Positions 1 to 8,784 of a DNA stretch of 64,000 nt are shown piece after piece. The DNA is from Kamptonema formosum PCC 6407. Lineage in GTDB: Bacteria > Cyanobacteriota > Cyanobacteriia > Cyanobacteriales > Microcoleaceae. Within the stretch, counting starts at the first letter, position 1. Each line of letters starts with the position of its first letter. Location of the stretch: NCBI RefSeq assembly GCF_000332155.1, contig NZ_KB235904.1, forward strand, positions 1,800,148 through 1,864,147, read 5' to 3'. The notes under the pieces are model-generated. The model was not told the DNA's origin, did not search any database, and saw only the letters and a program-made list of their open reading frames with translations. A program made the translations under genes and the position numbers.

Positions 1-45
1 AGTTTAAAATAGTTATTAGCCAACATCCTAACTATTGATTTGCCA

Positions 46-1224
46 ATGATTGAGAAAAGAGAACTCACAAGCAATCCGAACTTACTCGAACACCAACCGG
101 AGCAAATATACGAGCGCATCCGCCGTCGGGGGAAACACAAAATATTTATCGGTATGGCCCCCGGCGTTGGCAAAACTTTCCGAATGCTGGAAGAAGCACA
201 CAGACTTAAAGAAGAAGGTATTGATGTTGTCATCGGGTTATTAGAAACTCATGGTCGTAAAGAGACAGCAGAAAAAAGTTGTGGATTAGAAATATTGCCG
301 CGTAAACAAATGCTACGGGGCGATAAGATCCTCACAGAAATGGACACAGAATCCATCATTGAGCGCCGTCCTCAACTAGCATTAGTTGATGAATTGGCTC
401 ATACTAATATCCCTGGTTCTCTCCGAGAAAAACGATATCAAGATGTCGATGTAATTCTCGCCGCTGGAATAGATGTTTACTCAACATTAAATATTCAGCA
501 CATAGAAAGTCTCAATGATTTAGTAGCAAGAATTACTGGGGTAATAGTGCGCGAACGCATTCCCGATCGCATTCTCGAAGAAGCCGACGAAGTAGTTGTG
601 ATTGATGTCACGCCGGAAACCCTGCAAGAACGATTGCAAGAAGGTAAAATATATGCTACAGAAAAGATTCAGCAATCTTTAGATAACTTTTTCCAGCGCC
701 GTCACTTAATCGCGCTGCGGGAATTGGCTTTACGCGAAGTAGCAGATAATGTGGAAGAACACGCGATCGCACTTCGCGCCAGCTACGGAAAAGACTCCAA
801 TTTAGTCGGCCCAGTTTGCAACATTCACGAACGAGTGATGGTGTGCGTTTCCACTTATCCCAATTCCGTACAATTGCTGCGGCGGGGGGCGAGAATTGCC
901 AGTTATATGAATGCTCCATTTTATGGGCTTTTTGTCAACGATCCTGACCGATTTTTAACGAAAGCTGAAACTTTGCACGTTGAGACTTGCGAAAAGTTGT
1001 GTAAGGAATTCGGCGGGCAATTTTTACGGATTAATAGCCAGAATGTGGTTAAAGCGATCGCAGATGTCGCCAAAGAGTACCGCATCACCCAAATTGTCCT
1101 CGGTGAAAGCCAGCAGTCGCGTTGGAAATTGTTGTTACGGGGTTCGTTGACTCAACAAATCATGCGATCGCTTAAACACATCGACTTGCACATTATCGCC
1201 ACTGAAAAAACTGTCGAATATTAA
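46..1224 (+). CDS. kdpD: KdpD N-terminal-type protein without histidine kinase (KdpD domain + Usp domain)
   Basis: A 392-residue protein beginning at ATG 46; an in-frame TTG lies two codons earlier. Residues about 15-235 form the KdpD sensor domain, with the Walker A motif GMAPGVGKT at 36-44 and the conserved LVDELAHTN segment. Residues about 250-390 form a universal-stress-protein-like domain. Full KdpD proteins are about 900 residues and continue into four membrane helices and a histidine kinase. Here the stop follows the Usp domain, as in the short KdpD known from heterocystous cyanobacteria, where the gene follows kdpABC. The upstream kdp genes would lie outside the window. A role in K+ sensing or in stabilising the Kdp ATPase is inferred; no kinase or membrane segment is present, so it cannot signal as a classical sensor kinase alone. 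Confidence 0.85.
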   Translation: MIEKRELTSNPNLLEHQPEQIYERIRRRGKHKIFIGMAPGVGKTFRMLEEAHRLKEEGIDVVIGLLETHGRKETAEKSCGLEILPRKQMLRGDKILTEMDTESIIERRPQLALVDELAHTNIPGSLREKRYQDVDVILAAGIDVYSTLNIQHIESLNDLVARITGVIVRERIPDRILEEADEVVVIDVTPETLQERLQEGKIYATEKIQQSLDNFFQRRHLIALRELALREVADNVEEHAIALRASYGKDSNLVGPVCNIHERVMVCVSTYPNSVQLLRRGARIASYMNAPFYGLFVNDPDRFLTKAETLHVETCEKLCKEFGGQFLRINSQNVVKAIADVAKEYRITQIVLGESQQSRWKLLLRGSLTQQIMRSLKHIDLHIIATEKTVEY

Positions 1225-1249
1225 TTTCAATGATTTAAAGCTTGTAAGT

Positions 1250-1310
1250 GAAGGAAGAAGGAAGAAGGAAGAAGGAAGAAAAATTTAGTTATCTAGGAGA
1301 GAAGGAAGAA
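1250..1310 (+). repeat. 61-bp inverted repeat, left copy (with GAAGGAA heptamers)
   Basis: Begins with four copies of the heptamer GAAGGAA and continues into a unique AT-rich stretch and another GAAGGAA run. Its exact reverse complement is at 7092-7152. The two copies enclose the antiporter, the 80-residue protein and the large DUF4347 gene. Confidence 0.85.
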
Positions 1311-1411
1311 GGATTTACTTAACTATCCCTTACTTCATTACTTCAGAAAGATGATTTTTCGCGGCTTTTTAGTAAAAATGCACTTGGAGGAATACTGGAG
1401 AGCGTGCCCCT

Positions 1412-2644
1412 GTGGATATTTACATTCTCGATTTACTCGTTATTGGCTTGCTCCTGCTCAGCGTAACATTAGGTTCTGGCTGGATTGCACGATTGCCCCT
1501 GTCCTACGCTTTAATTTACCTGGTAGTTGGTATCGGACTGGGCCCCTACGGTGTCAAACTCATAGAATTACGACCTGATGCTCAATTCATAGAGCGCTTA
1601 ACAGAATTTGTGGTCATCGTCTCTTTATTTAGTTGCGGCTTGAAAATGAACCGTCCGCTCAAAATGTGGGCCTGGAATTCAACAGTGCGGCTAATAGGTT
1701 TGCTGATGCCGATTTCAATTTTTGCTGTGGCTTTTATCGGGCATTTTTTTTTGAATCTAGACTGGGGGCCCGCAATTTTATTAGGAGCAATTCTCGCGCC
1801 TACAGATCCAGTATTAGCCTCAGAAGTCCAATTAGCTCACATTGAAGATAGAGATGAATTGCGTTTTGGCTTGACTTCCGAAGGCGGTTTGAACGATGCG
1901 CTAGCTTTTCCTTTTGTTTATTTCGGCATTTACTGCTTAAAAGATAGCAATTGGGAGAACTGGTTTAAAGAGTGGGTAATAATTGATGTAATTTGGGCGA
2001 TCTCTGCTGGTATTATCATGGGCATTTTAGTCGCCAAAAGCGTTAGCTGGTTTGACAAAAAACTTCAACAGTTTCGACCAGTTGACGAATTGATGGAAGA
2101 TTTCATCGCCCTGAGCACGATTTTGCTAACCTATTCCCTCACTGAAATTATCAATGGCTACGGATTTCTAGCCGTTTTTGTCGCGGGAATGGTGATACAA
2201 AAAAGTTACCACAACCCGGAAAAACCGCTTTCACAACTGCACTTCATCGAAAGAATTGAAAAGCTAACGGAAATAGGAACTATCTTAATTTTGGGTTCCA
2301 TCCTGCGATTAAAACCTATGCTAGCATTTGCAGGGGAAAGCCTATTGGTAGCTGGACTTTTGATTGTGGCAATCCGACCGATAGGAGCCTGGATTAGTAC
2401 CATTGGCACATCTTTTCACCCCGCAAGCCGCTGGTTATTTGGCTGGTTTGGGATTCGCGGAGTCGGCTCTCTCTACTATCTAACCTATGCCTTTGGTGAA
2501 GGTTTAAAAGGAGAATTAGGAGAGAAAATTGCCTGGATTACCTACACAACTGTCGCTATTTCCGTGATTATACACGGGATTAGTTCGACCCCACTGATGA
2601 ACTGGTACGAACGCCGCGTCAAAGGCGTTCCTGCTGCTAAATAG
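1412..2644 (+). CDS. Cation:proton antiporter (CPA1/NhaP-like)
   Basis: A 410-residue membrane protein with about 11-12 hydrophobic segments. Characteristic CPA1 features are LGAILAPTDPVLASEV near residue 128 (the unwound-helix TDP motif) and SEGGLNDALAFPFV near 150, which carries the ND ion-binding pair of electroneutral exchangers. It starts at GTG 1412, supported by a GGAG-like ribosome site at 1397-1400. The family exchanges Na+ or K+ for H+ across the plasma or thylakoid membrane; the ion cannot be read from sequence. It follows the KdpD-like gene by 190 bp of repeat-rich DNA, so a common K+/Na+ homeostasis theme is plausible but co-transcription is doubtful. No long cytoplasmic C-terminal tail is present. 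Confidence 0.9.
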   Translation: MDIYILDLLVIGLLLLSVTLGSGWIARLPLSYALIYLVVGIGLGPYGVKLIELRPDAQFIERLTEFVVIVSLFSCGLKMNRPLKMWAWNSTVRLIGLLMPISIFAVAFIGHFFLNLDWGPAILLGAILAPTDPVLASEVQLAHIEDRDELRFGLTSEGGLNDALAFPFVYFGIYCLKDSNWENWFKEWVIIDVIWAISAGIIMGILVAKSVSWFDKKLQQFRPVDELMEDFIALSTILLTYSLTEIINGYGFLAVFVAGMVIQKSYHNPEKPLSQLHFIERIEKLTEIGTILILGSILRLKPMLAFAGESLLVAGLLIVAIRPIGAWISTIGTSFHPASRWLFGWFGIRGVGSLYYLTYAFGEGLKGELGEKIAWITYTTVAISVIIHGISSTPLMNWYERRVKGVPAAK

Positions 2645-2673
2645 TCGATATAGCTGAAGGCAGAAGGCTAGTG

Positions 2674-2916
2674 TTAACTTTCTTTCTGCCACATTTGCCA
2701 GGTAGCTCCAACAGCCGCACCAGCCCCAGCAAATAAGCCTACACTCATGCCTTCCAAAGTTTTAAGTAAAGGGTCTTGGGTTAGACACTCGCTAGTTACT
2801 GTCTCAACACTTTGACAGCGATCGATCTGAGCTTGACTAGCAGTGCCTCCCAGGATGACTCCAGTAACGCTACAGGCAACAATAAAAAGTAGGAGTCGGT
2901 TTATTTTTATACCCAT
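2674..2916 (-). CDS. Small secreted or membrane protein, unknown
   Basis: An 80-residue protein that I do not recognise. Residues 1-30 form a signal peptide-like segment (basic MGIKINR, then a hydrophobic core, then a likely cleavage near ASQAQ). The mature part has two cysteines about ten residues apart, which could form a disulphide, and a glycine/alanine-rich hydrophobic C-terminal stretch (GLFAGAGAAVGATW) that may be a membrane segment. It is convergent with the antiporter, whose stop is 29 bp away. The start ATG at 2916 is followed at once by a credible signal sequence, which supports the gene being real. Confidence 0.6.
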   Translation of the reverse strand: MGIKINRLLLFIVACSVTGVILGGTASQAQIDRCQSVETVTSECLTQDPLLKTLEGMSVGLFAGAGAAVGATWQMWQKES

Positions 2917-3012
2917 AGATAGATGATGTTGTGAGAAGTTTAAGCAAGCATTTTGCTTATTCTACCTACATAACCCAGGGTTTGCACATCAGGGAATATA
3001 CGGAATTTAATA

Positions 3013-3192
3013 GCTAGGGCTAGGGGAAGAAGGGGCTAGGGGCTAGGGGCTAGGGACTAGGGGAAGGAGGGAAGAAGCGAAGGAGGGAAGAGGGAAATAT
3101 AGTAACCGTCAAGGCGATTAGGACACTCGCTAATGACTGAAACCATTGATTCTATTGCCCTAGCCCCTAGCCCCTAGCCCCTAGTCCCTAAC
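3013..3192. repeat. Composite palindromic repeat: GGGGCTA heptamers facing TAGCCCC heptamers
   Basis: Tandem GGGGCTA units at about 3032-3063 are answered by inverted units at 3157-3190. The core between them contains AACCGTCAAGGCGATTAG and TGAAACCATTGATT. A related core flanked the same way occurs at 18003-18366. The rest of the 392-bp gap (2917-3308) holds no gene that I can support. Confidence 0.7.
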
Positions 3193-3308
3193 TATAATGG
3201 AGACGTAATTGCTAGGCGATACGAGAAAGTGGCTGCATATACAGCCACGATCGCGATCGCCCGCATTGCTGTTGTGCTTATAGCTGGAAAACACACCCTA
3301 AACTCTAA

Positions 3309-6300
3309 CTAAATTATTACTTGCTTGAAATCTTCAGCGCTAATCGTCGTTGCCGCCACCCCTTTGAGAGTAGCTAAAATTTGGCCGCTACTGGCAATAG
3401 CGATCGAAGTTGAATTGCTGTCAGAGGCGATCGCGAGTTGTCCAAATGTTAACTCACCTGATAATCCTATCAAATCTTGACCTTTTTGGAAATCCATAAT
3501 TATGTCAATTCCCTGACCTGATGTTAACAGAAATACATCGTTGCCAGAACCACCCGTGAGAGTGTCATCACCTAGATCGCCGCTGAGAAAGTCATTGCCA
3601 CTACCGCCAGTGAGGATGTCATTTCCCTTACCTCCGTAGAGCGTATCGTCACCATTGCACCCATCAATAAGATCGTCATTATTGTTCCCAAATAATAGGT
3701 CGCTGCCGTCACCGCCACAGAGGGTATCATTATCTTTTCCTCCATAGATTGTATCGTTATCAATGTCCCCAAAGATTAAATCAGCGTCTTCATTGCCAAA
3801 GACTAAATCGTTGCCATTTCCTCCCAGTATGGTATCCGCACCTAAGTTGCCATAGAGGTTATCATCTCCATCTTCACCTAATAATAGATCGTTTTCCTTA
3901 CCGCCGAAAATGCTATCGCTATCAATGCCACCAAAAATTGTATCGTTAGCACTATCCCCTCTAAGTAAATCATTACCATCGCCGCCAATTATAGCGTCGT
4001 CATCTTTGCCTCCATAAACGGTATCGCTATCTGTGCCGCCGTCTATGTAATCATTTCCCAGATTGCCAAATAGCACGTCGCTGCCATTACTACCGCTGAG
4101 GTTGTCATTATTTCCCATGCCGTAAATGGTGTCATTCCCAGCAAGTCCATCGATCGCATCGTTAGCGATATTACCCATCAGTAAGTCGTCAGAGTTGCTG
4201 CCAGCAAGCGTGTTGTCGGTTGTGTTGGGGGTAATATTGCTGCTGCTGAGACTGGGTAGGGTGAAGCGATCGCAAATGCAATCGTCAGCACCAGGTGTTG
4301 GTGTTGGCGTTGGCACTGGCATTGGTACTGGCGTGGGTGTTGGCGTGGGTGTGGGTACTGGCGTGGGTGTTGGTGTTGGCGTGGGTGTGGGTACTGGCGT
4401 GGGTGTGGGTACTGGCGTGGGTGTGGGTGTGGGTGTGGGTTCAGGTGTTGGCGTGGGTGTGGGTGTGGGTGTGGGTTCAGGCGTTGGCGTGGGTGCAGGT
4501 GTTGGTATAGGTGTTGGTGCAGGTGTCGGTGCAGGTGTTGGTGCAGGCGTGGGTGCAGGTGTTGGTACTGGCGTGGGTGCAGGTGTTGGTACTGGCGTGG
4601 GTGCAGGTGTTGGTACTGGCGTGGGTGCAGGTGTTGGTACTGGCGTGGGTACAGGAGTTGGTACAGGAGTTGGTACTGGCGTAGGTACTGGCGTTGGCGT
4701 GGGTGCAGGTGTTAGCGAAAATTCGTAAGATCCAATATCTGCGATCGCACTCCCATTATTATCACCATCTTGAGGCCGACTAACTCCTCGCTCGTCAGTA
4801 GCAGGTGCAGTCGCATTATTTCCCGTATCAATTGCCGGACTTCCTGTCAGCAAAGCATGGGTAAAAATGCCACCACCATTATCTTGCAATGGCCCGATTT
4901 TTGGGTCAGCAATAGTAATTCCTGGGAAAACATTTTGATCGTTGCCGAAATTTGTAAGCTTATCCGGCCATTGCAGATTGTTTCCGCCGTTAATAAAGTT
5001 CCCAGCCGCATTTTGCTGAATCTTGAATTGATTTTGTGCAGTATTATTAGCAAAAATCGTATTTTGGAGAGTAACTTGTTCGCCACTTGCCACCGTTACA
5101 CCGCCACCAACCCATCCGGCATCATTATTAGCAATAGTAGTATTGGTAATGGTAGCAGAGCCATAAAGCACCATTCCCCCGCCGACATTGCTAAACCCAG
5201 TCCCCGTTACTTTGTTGCCAGAAAAGGTACTATTACTAATTGTCGTGGGCGCTTTATCCATCCGCAAACCGCCCCCCTGACCTTCGGCTGTATTGTTAGC
5301 AAAGGTAGTATTCTTGATAGTTAGCCCCTTATTTAAGCTATTGCTAATTGCATACAAACCGCCGCCATTTCCACCTTCTCCCCCAGCAAGTGCTACAACC
5401 TTGTTATCTCTGTAGGAGCTGTCTTCAATAATTACATTATCTTGCGCTCCCGTAAACAGATGGGTTCCTCCTCCTCCTCCCTTAGCCGTGTTACCTTGAA
5501 ACACAGTTTTGGTAATCCGAATTGTCCCAGAGGGTTCGTCAGTCGAACTAGCACGATCGGTGTAAATCGCCCCGCCATAACCTCTTAAAAAGTCATTAGG
5601 TTTGCCTGTAGCAAAAACGGCAGAGTTAGTATCGTTGTTGATAAATCGCGAGTTTTCAACTGTTAACTTACCGTTAAGGCTGTTAATTGCACCACCGTTA
5701 ATTCCTTTATTGTTGGTAAAGTCGCTGTTGGTGACAGTAAGATTTTTGGCACTCAAGAAACCGATTGCACCTGCACCGCGTTCATCATTGCCTGCTGTTG
5801 CAATGTTATCGTTGAATTTACTGCCCGTTACTGTTAGGTTATTATTGAAATTGGCAAAAATTGCACCGCCACCCAGATCGGCCACATTATTGTTGAACTG
5901 AACGTTTTCTACTGTTAAAGTTACTTCGTCAGTTGTGCCGATCGCGCCGCCTCTGTCACTTGTTTTGCCGTTAGCAACGGTGATATTTTTGAGGCTGAAA
6001 GTTGAGGGAGTAACGACATTAGCATTGACAAAAAAGACGCGAGAGGCATTGTTACCGCTGATGGTTAAACCAGCAGCTCCACTTCCGTCAACAATTAGGT
6101 TTTTGCCAACGGGAATATCGAGCTGACCGCTAGTTATGGTAATAGTTTGCCCTGCAAGATTAGGGGCAAATTGAATTGTATCTCCAACCGCAGCCGAGGC
6201 GATCGCTTGCCTTAAAGAACCAGCTCCACTATCATTAGTATTGGTAACAACAATGGTAGCTAAATTACCTCGGTAAGTCTGCATTACCTCTGGAGTAAGA

Positions 6301-6815
6301 GCTGAAAATGATTCAATTTCTCCTTGAGTAAACTCTAAATTCCAATCACCACTACTGCCAGTTATATTAGTAGAACCGGCAACGTCAGCCCCGGTTATTT
6401 GGCTTAATTGCTGTACAAAATCCGCACCAACTCCGGCGGCGACATCGCACCCATAAAGCATGATATCTGCCTTGTCACTTAGGGCAGATTTCCACTGGTG
6501 CAACTGGCTTTGATATTGTTCAATAGTATCGCTACTAAGTTGAGAATTGCCTAAATAAAGACAACCGGGACTACCGTGAGACAAAATCTGAACGGTGTCA
6601 ACTGTGCCATAATTTGCGGCATATTTTTTGATTTCGGAAGTAATTTGTTCGATGCCATTTTTGTTGCGATCGAGGATAATTACCTGTTCCCCTGGAAGTA
6701 CCCCACTAGCAAGTAATTCGGAGTCATTTACAGCAGAGTCAATAAAGACTAAAGAGTGTGTAGAGAGATTTTGAATTGAAGGCAGAGTGTTGTCTGAAGC
6801 TACGGTATAGGTCAT
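3309..6815 (-). CDS. Large exoprotein: DUF4347, beta-helix, Pro-Thr repeat stalk, RTX calcium-binding repeats
   Basis: A 1168-residue protein when started at ATG 6815, which has a GGAG ribosome site 8 nt upstream; a longer model starting at 6893 is open but less likely. Residues about 25-185 are a DUF4347 domain ([35 protein letters not shown]). A beta-helix follows to about residue 650, beginning with [14 protein letters not shown] and rich in NNT and GGG repeats. Residues about 700-842 are PTPVPTP repeats. About 870-1085 hold RTX-type GNDxLxGG nonapeptides expected to bind Ca2+, and the end resembles the C-terminal region of type I-secreted proteins. There is no N-terminal signal peptide, consistent with type I secretion. 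Surface attachment or biofilm roles are inferred only. Confidence 0.85.
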   Translation of the reverse strand: MTYTVASDNTLPSIQNLSTHSLVFIDSAVNDSELLASGVLPGEQVIILDRNKNGIEQITSEIKKYAANYGTVDTVQILSHGSPGCLYLGNSQLSSDTIEQYQSQLHQWKSALSDKADIMLYGCDVAAGVGADFVQQLSQITGADVAGSTNITGSSGDWNLEFTQGEIESFSALTPEVMQTYRGNLATIVVTNTNDSGAGSLRQAIASAAVGDTIQFAPNLAGQTITITSGQLDIPVGKNLIVDGSGAAGLTISGNNASRVFFVNANVVTPSTFSLKNITVANGKTSDRGGAIGTTDEVTLTVENVQFNNNVADLGGGAIFANFNNNLTVTGSKFNDNIATAGNDERGAGAIGFLSAKNLTVTNSDFTNNKGINGGAINSLNGKLTVENSRFINNDTNSAVFATGKPNDFLRGYGGAIYTDRASSTDEPSGTIRITKTVFQGNTAKGGGGGTHLFTGAQDNVIIEDSSYRDNKVVALAGGEGGNGGGLYAISNSLNKGLTIKNTTFANNTAEGQGGGLRMDKAPTTISNSTFSGNKVTGTGFSNVGGGMVLYGSATITNTTIANNDAGWVGGGVTVASGEQVTLQNTIFANNTAQNQFKIQQNAAGNFINGGNNLQWPDKLTNFGNDQNVFPGITIADPKIGPLQDNGGGIFTHALLTGSPAIDTGNNATAPATDERGVSRPQDGDNNGSAIADIGSYEFSLTPAPTPTPVPTPVPTPVPTPVPTPVPTPAPTPVPTPAPTPVPTPAPTPVPTPAPTPAPTPAPTPAPTPIPTPAPTPTPEPTPTPTPTPTPEPTPTPTPTPVPTPTPVPTPTPTPTPTPVPTPTPTPTPVPMPVPTPTPTPGADDCICDRFTLPSLSSSNITPNTTDNTLAGSNSDDLLMGNIANDAIDGLAGNDTIYGMGNNDNLSGSNGSDVLFGNLGNDYIDGGTDSDTVYGGKDDDAIIGGDGNDLLRGDSANDTIFGGIDSDSIFGGKENDLLLGEDGDDNLYGNLGADTILGGNGNDLVFGNEDADLIFGDIDNDTIYGGKDNDTLCGGDGSDLLFGNNNDDLIDGCNGDDTLYGGKGNDILTGGSGNDFLSGDLGDDTLTGGSGNDVFLLTSGQGIDIIMDFQKGQDLIGLSGELTFGQLAIASDSNSTSIAIASSGQILATLKGVAATTISAEDFKQVII
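4290..4720 (-). repeat. Coding minisatellite for Pro-Thr-Pro repeats
   Basis: About 430 bp of GT-rich tandem units (mostly 12- and 18-mers built from GGTGTTGGC, GGTACTGGC and GTGGGTGCA) encode PTPVPTP, PTPAPTP and PTPTPTP on the minus strand. The number of units is likely to vary between strains. Every frame is open through it, which creates long spurious reading frames on the plus strand. Confidence 0.9.
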
Positions 6816-6967
6816 TGTGGATACTCCATTAAGGGCATTTACTGGTAGATACAGCCCTCGTTGAGTAAGGACATCACGTTTGTCAGAGAACACCCTAGCG
6901 CATCATAGTTGCAGTTGGCACTATGCACAAAGTATGATTATTTTCCTTTCACCGTAAGTTGCTATTA

Positions 6968-7056
6968 GGACTTACGCAGGTCATCCCAGAAACCGGGTTT
7001 TTGAGAGAATTTGTGGGTGAAAACGAAGTATTTTCGTCAAAAAACCCGGTTTCTTT
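6968..7056 (+). repeat. GGACTTACGCA palindromic element, copy 1
   Basis: Begins GGACTTACGCA and contains AGAAACCGGGTTTTTGAG and its near-inverted counterpart AAAAAACCCGGTTTCTTT around a core with ACGAAGTATTTTCGT. The right terminal repeat is lost. Related copies are at 10690, 18145, 42336, 45005 and 51490. Confidence 0.75.
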
Positions 7057-7091
7057 AAATAAGGATGGCTAAAAAGCTGACTGTATAAACA

Positions 7092-7152
7092 TTCTTCCTT
7101 CTCTCCTAGATAACTAAATTTTTCTTCCTTCTTCCTTCTTCCTTCTTCCTTC
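7092..7152 (-). repeat. 61-bp inverted repeat, right copy
   Basis: The exact reverse complement of 1250-1310. Its right end reaches the stop codon (7152-7154) of the neighbouring membrane-protein gene, so the last codon of that gene abuts the repeat. Confidence 0.85.
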
Positions 7153-8636
7153 TACTGATCAGTCGATGATGGTGGTTTTTTGCCCACATTACGAACATTG
7201 ATAATCTTGTTAAGAAGATCGTACCAAAAAGCAGCACCCATAGAGATAGCTACACCGCTCAAAATCCAGCCAAAAATTCTTTTGCTAAATAAAGGCCATT
7301 CCCTACCATCAAATTCTTGATTTTTGAGGTTATTGGAATTCCAACCAATAGGTAATGATAATTTTTCTAAAGCTTGATTGACATCTGTTTGAATTTGTGC
7401 GAAATTATCTCGATTTGGTATAGAGTTGCGCGTAACTACCTCATCTGCATACTTATTCACAGTAGCACGCAGGAGAGAATCTGTTGACAAATTGCCCACA
7501 ATATATAATGTATCAGAATTAGTAGCAATAGCGATTGTAGTCCCAATTAAAAGAGCAACTCCTCTAGCATTGCGCTTATAAACACCACCAGCACGTTCCA
7601 TAGAACGGTCAAACCAAGCTTCGATTTCGTGCTGAAATTTAGAAAAGTTTTGGTCTGTCTGTACTGTATCGTTTTCGGCACGTTTTGCGAGAATATATAG
7701 GCTTTTTTTCAAAGACTCTGGCATACTATTAATTATTTCTTGAATTTCTTTATAAATTGGACTATCTTCTTTAGCGTCAACAATCTCTTGCACTGTTTCT
7801 TGAGTTTCTCTAGTTTTCCTAATTGAATTGAAGAAATTACTCAAACTTGGTTGTAATTCAACTAGCAGCACTTTTCGGTCAAACTCACTATCCAAACTAG
7901 ATTTCAAAAATCCCATCTGCCACTGAAAATCTCTGCCAGCTAATTCGCTTTCAGGCAAATAAACTTGAGAATTTTGAACATATATACCCAATTTCTCAGA
8001 AATTCTATCGATGCTATCGCTGAGAGGAGCCTGATTTTTATTGAAGTCTTCTACAATTTTATTAAATTCCTTTTGCAGCCAGGTCAATTCCATGTCTAAA
8101 ATTGGCTGAATTGATTCTCCTAATTTCAAATTGTCTACAATAAACTTGACTTCTGCTAACTGTCGATCTTTAAATCTTTCTAACCGAGATTCGGTAATAG
8201 ATTTGATTAAAGGCGAAATTCTGAGAGTGTCCAGCAAGCTACTTGAGAAACTCGCAGATGCAATGTAAGAAGGGCCGCTAGATTTATCGCCAAAAACATT
8301 TTCAGTTTTGGTAATCCGGCGGTACAATGCACCGATTTGATGGGTGATCTTGCGGAATAGTTTAGATAGGGGGCCTTTGGCTTCTTGATTTAGATCGTTA
8401 ACGATCGGATTGTCGTAAATTAGATTAGCTAAGTCTTTAATTCGGTTAAATTCAGCTTCATCATTTATAGTATCGCCGCCACCTGAGATCAGCACTTCTA
8501 TTGATTTCTTTAAATGTTCAGCTCGCCATTGCAGAACTGTGGCGATTAGTTCCTGAATTTCCGTAGCTAGTAAGCTTAAACTGAGGTAAATAAAAATTAA
8601 GCCGATGACAATATCTAAAATTACAGGTAAGTTCAT
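7152..8636 (-). CDS. Conserved membrane protein of unknown function
   Basis: A 494-residue protein with no function that I recognise. Residues 1-25 (NLPVILDIVIGLIFIYLSLS) are a membrane segment followed by TEIQELIATVLQWRAEHLKK, a start shared by a family I remember as hypothetical in cyanobacteria and proteobacteria. The middle, about 60-360, is hydrophilic, helical and charged. Two further hydrophobic segments lie near 355-375 (NARGVALLIGTTIAIATNSD) and 455-478. A large soluble domain anchored at both ends is the simplest picture. The start ATG at 8636 matches the hydrophobic N-terminus. It is transcribed alone and away from the glycosyltransferase gene at 8785. Confidence 0.7.
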   Translation of the reverse strand: MNLPVILDIVIGLIFIYLSLSLLATEIQELIATVLQWRAEHLKKSIEVLISGGGDTINDEAEFNRIKDLANLIYDNPIVNDLNQEAKGPLSKLFRKITHQIGALYRRITKTENVFGDKSSGPSYIASASFSSSLLDTLRISPLIKSITESRLERFKDRQLAEVKFIVDNLKLGESIQPILDMELTWLQKEFNKIVEDFNKNQAPLSDSIDRISEKLGIYVQNSQVYLPESELAGRDFQWQMGFLKSSLDSEFDRKVLLVELQPSLSNFFNSIRKTRETQETVQEIVDAKEDSPIYKEIQEIINSMPESLKKSLYILAKRAENDTVQTDQNFSKFQHEIEAWFDRSMERAGGVYKRNARGVALLIGTTIAIATNSDTLYIVGNLSTDSLLRATVNKYADEVVTRNSIPNRDNFAQIQTDVNQALEKLSLPIGWNSNNLKNQEFDGREWPLFSKRIFGWILSGVAISMGAAFWYDLLNKIINVRNVGKKPPSSTDQ

Positions 8637-8784
8637 GGTAATTGCTAATGGCTAATTGCTAATTGCTAATGGCTAAGGGGGTTTTATAATAATTTTAACA
8701 GCTTAGTGTTAATGTTTTTACAGTTTTGCGAAGAATAGTGCAAGATGTCAGTATCTACTACATCCGCCTACCCTAATTTTACTT

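Noticed and set aside
4126..4728. A 200-codon plus-strand frame rich in Gly-Val-Gly opposite the DUF4347 gene
   Set aside because: It is the complement of the Pro-Thr repeat. Every frame is open there because the repeat has no stop triplets.
4770..5324. A 184-codon plus-strand frame
   Set aside because: It lies wholly opposite the beta-helix part of the DUF4347 gene and shows no recognisable protein features.
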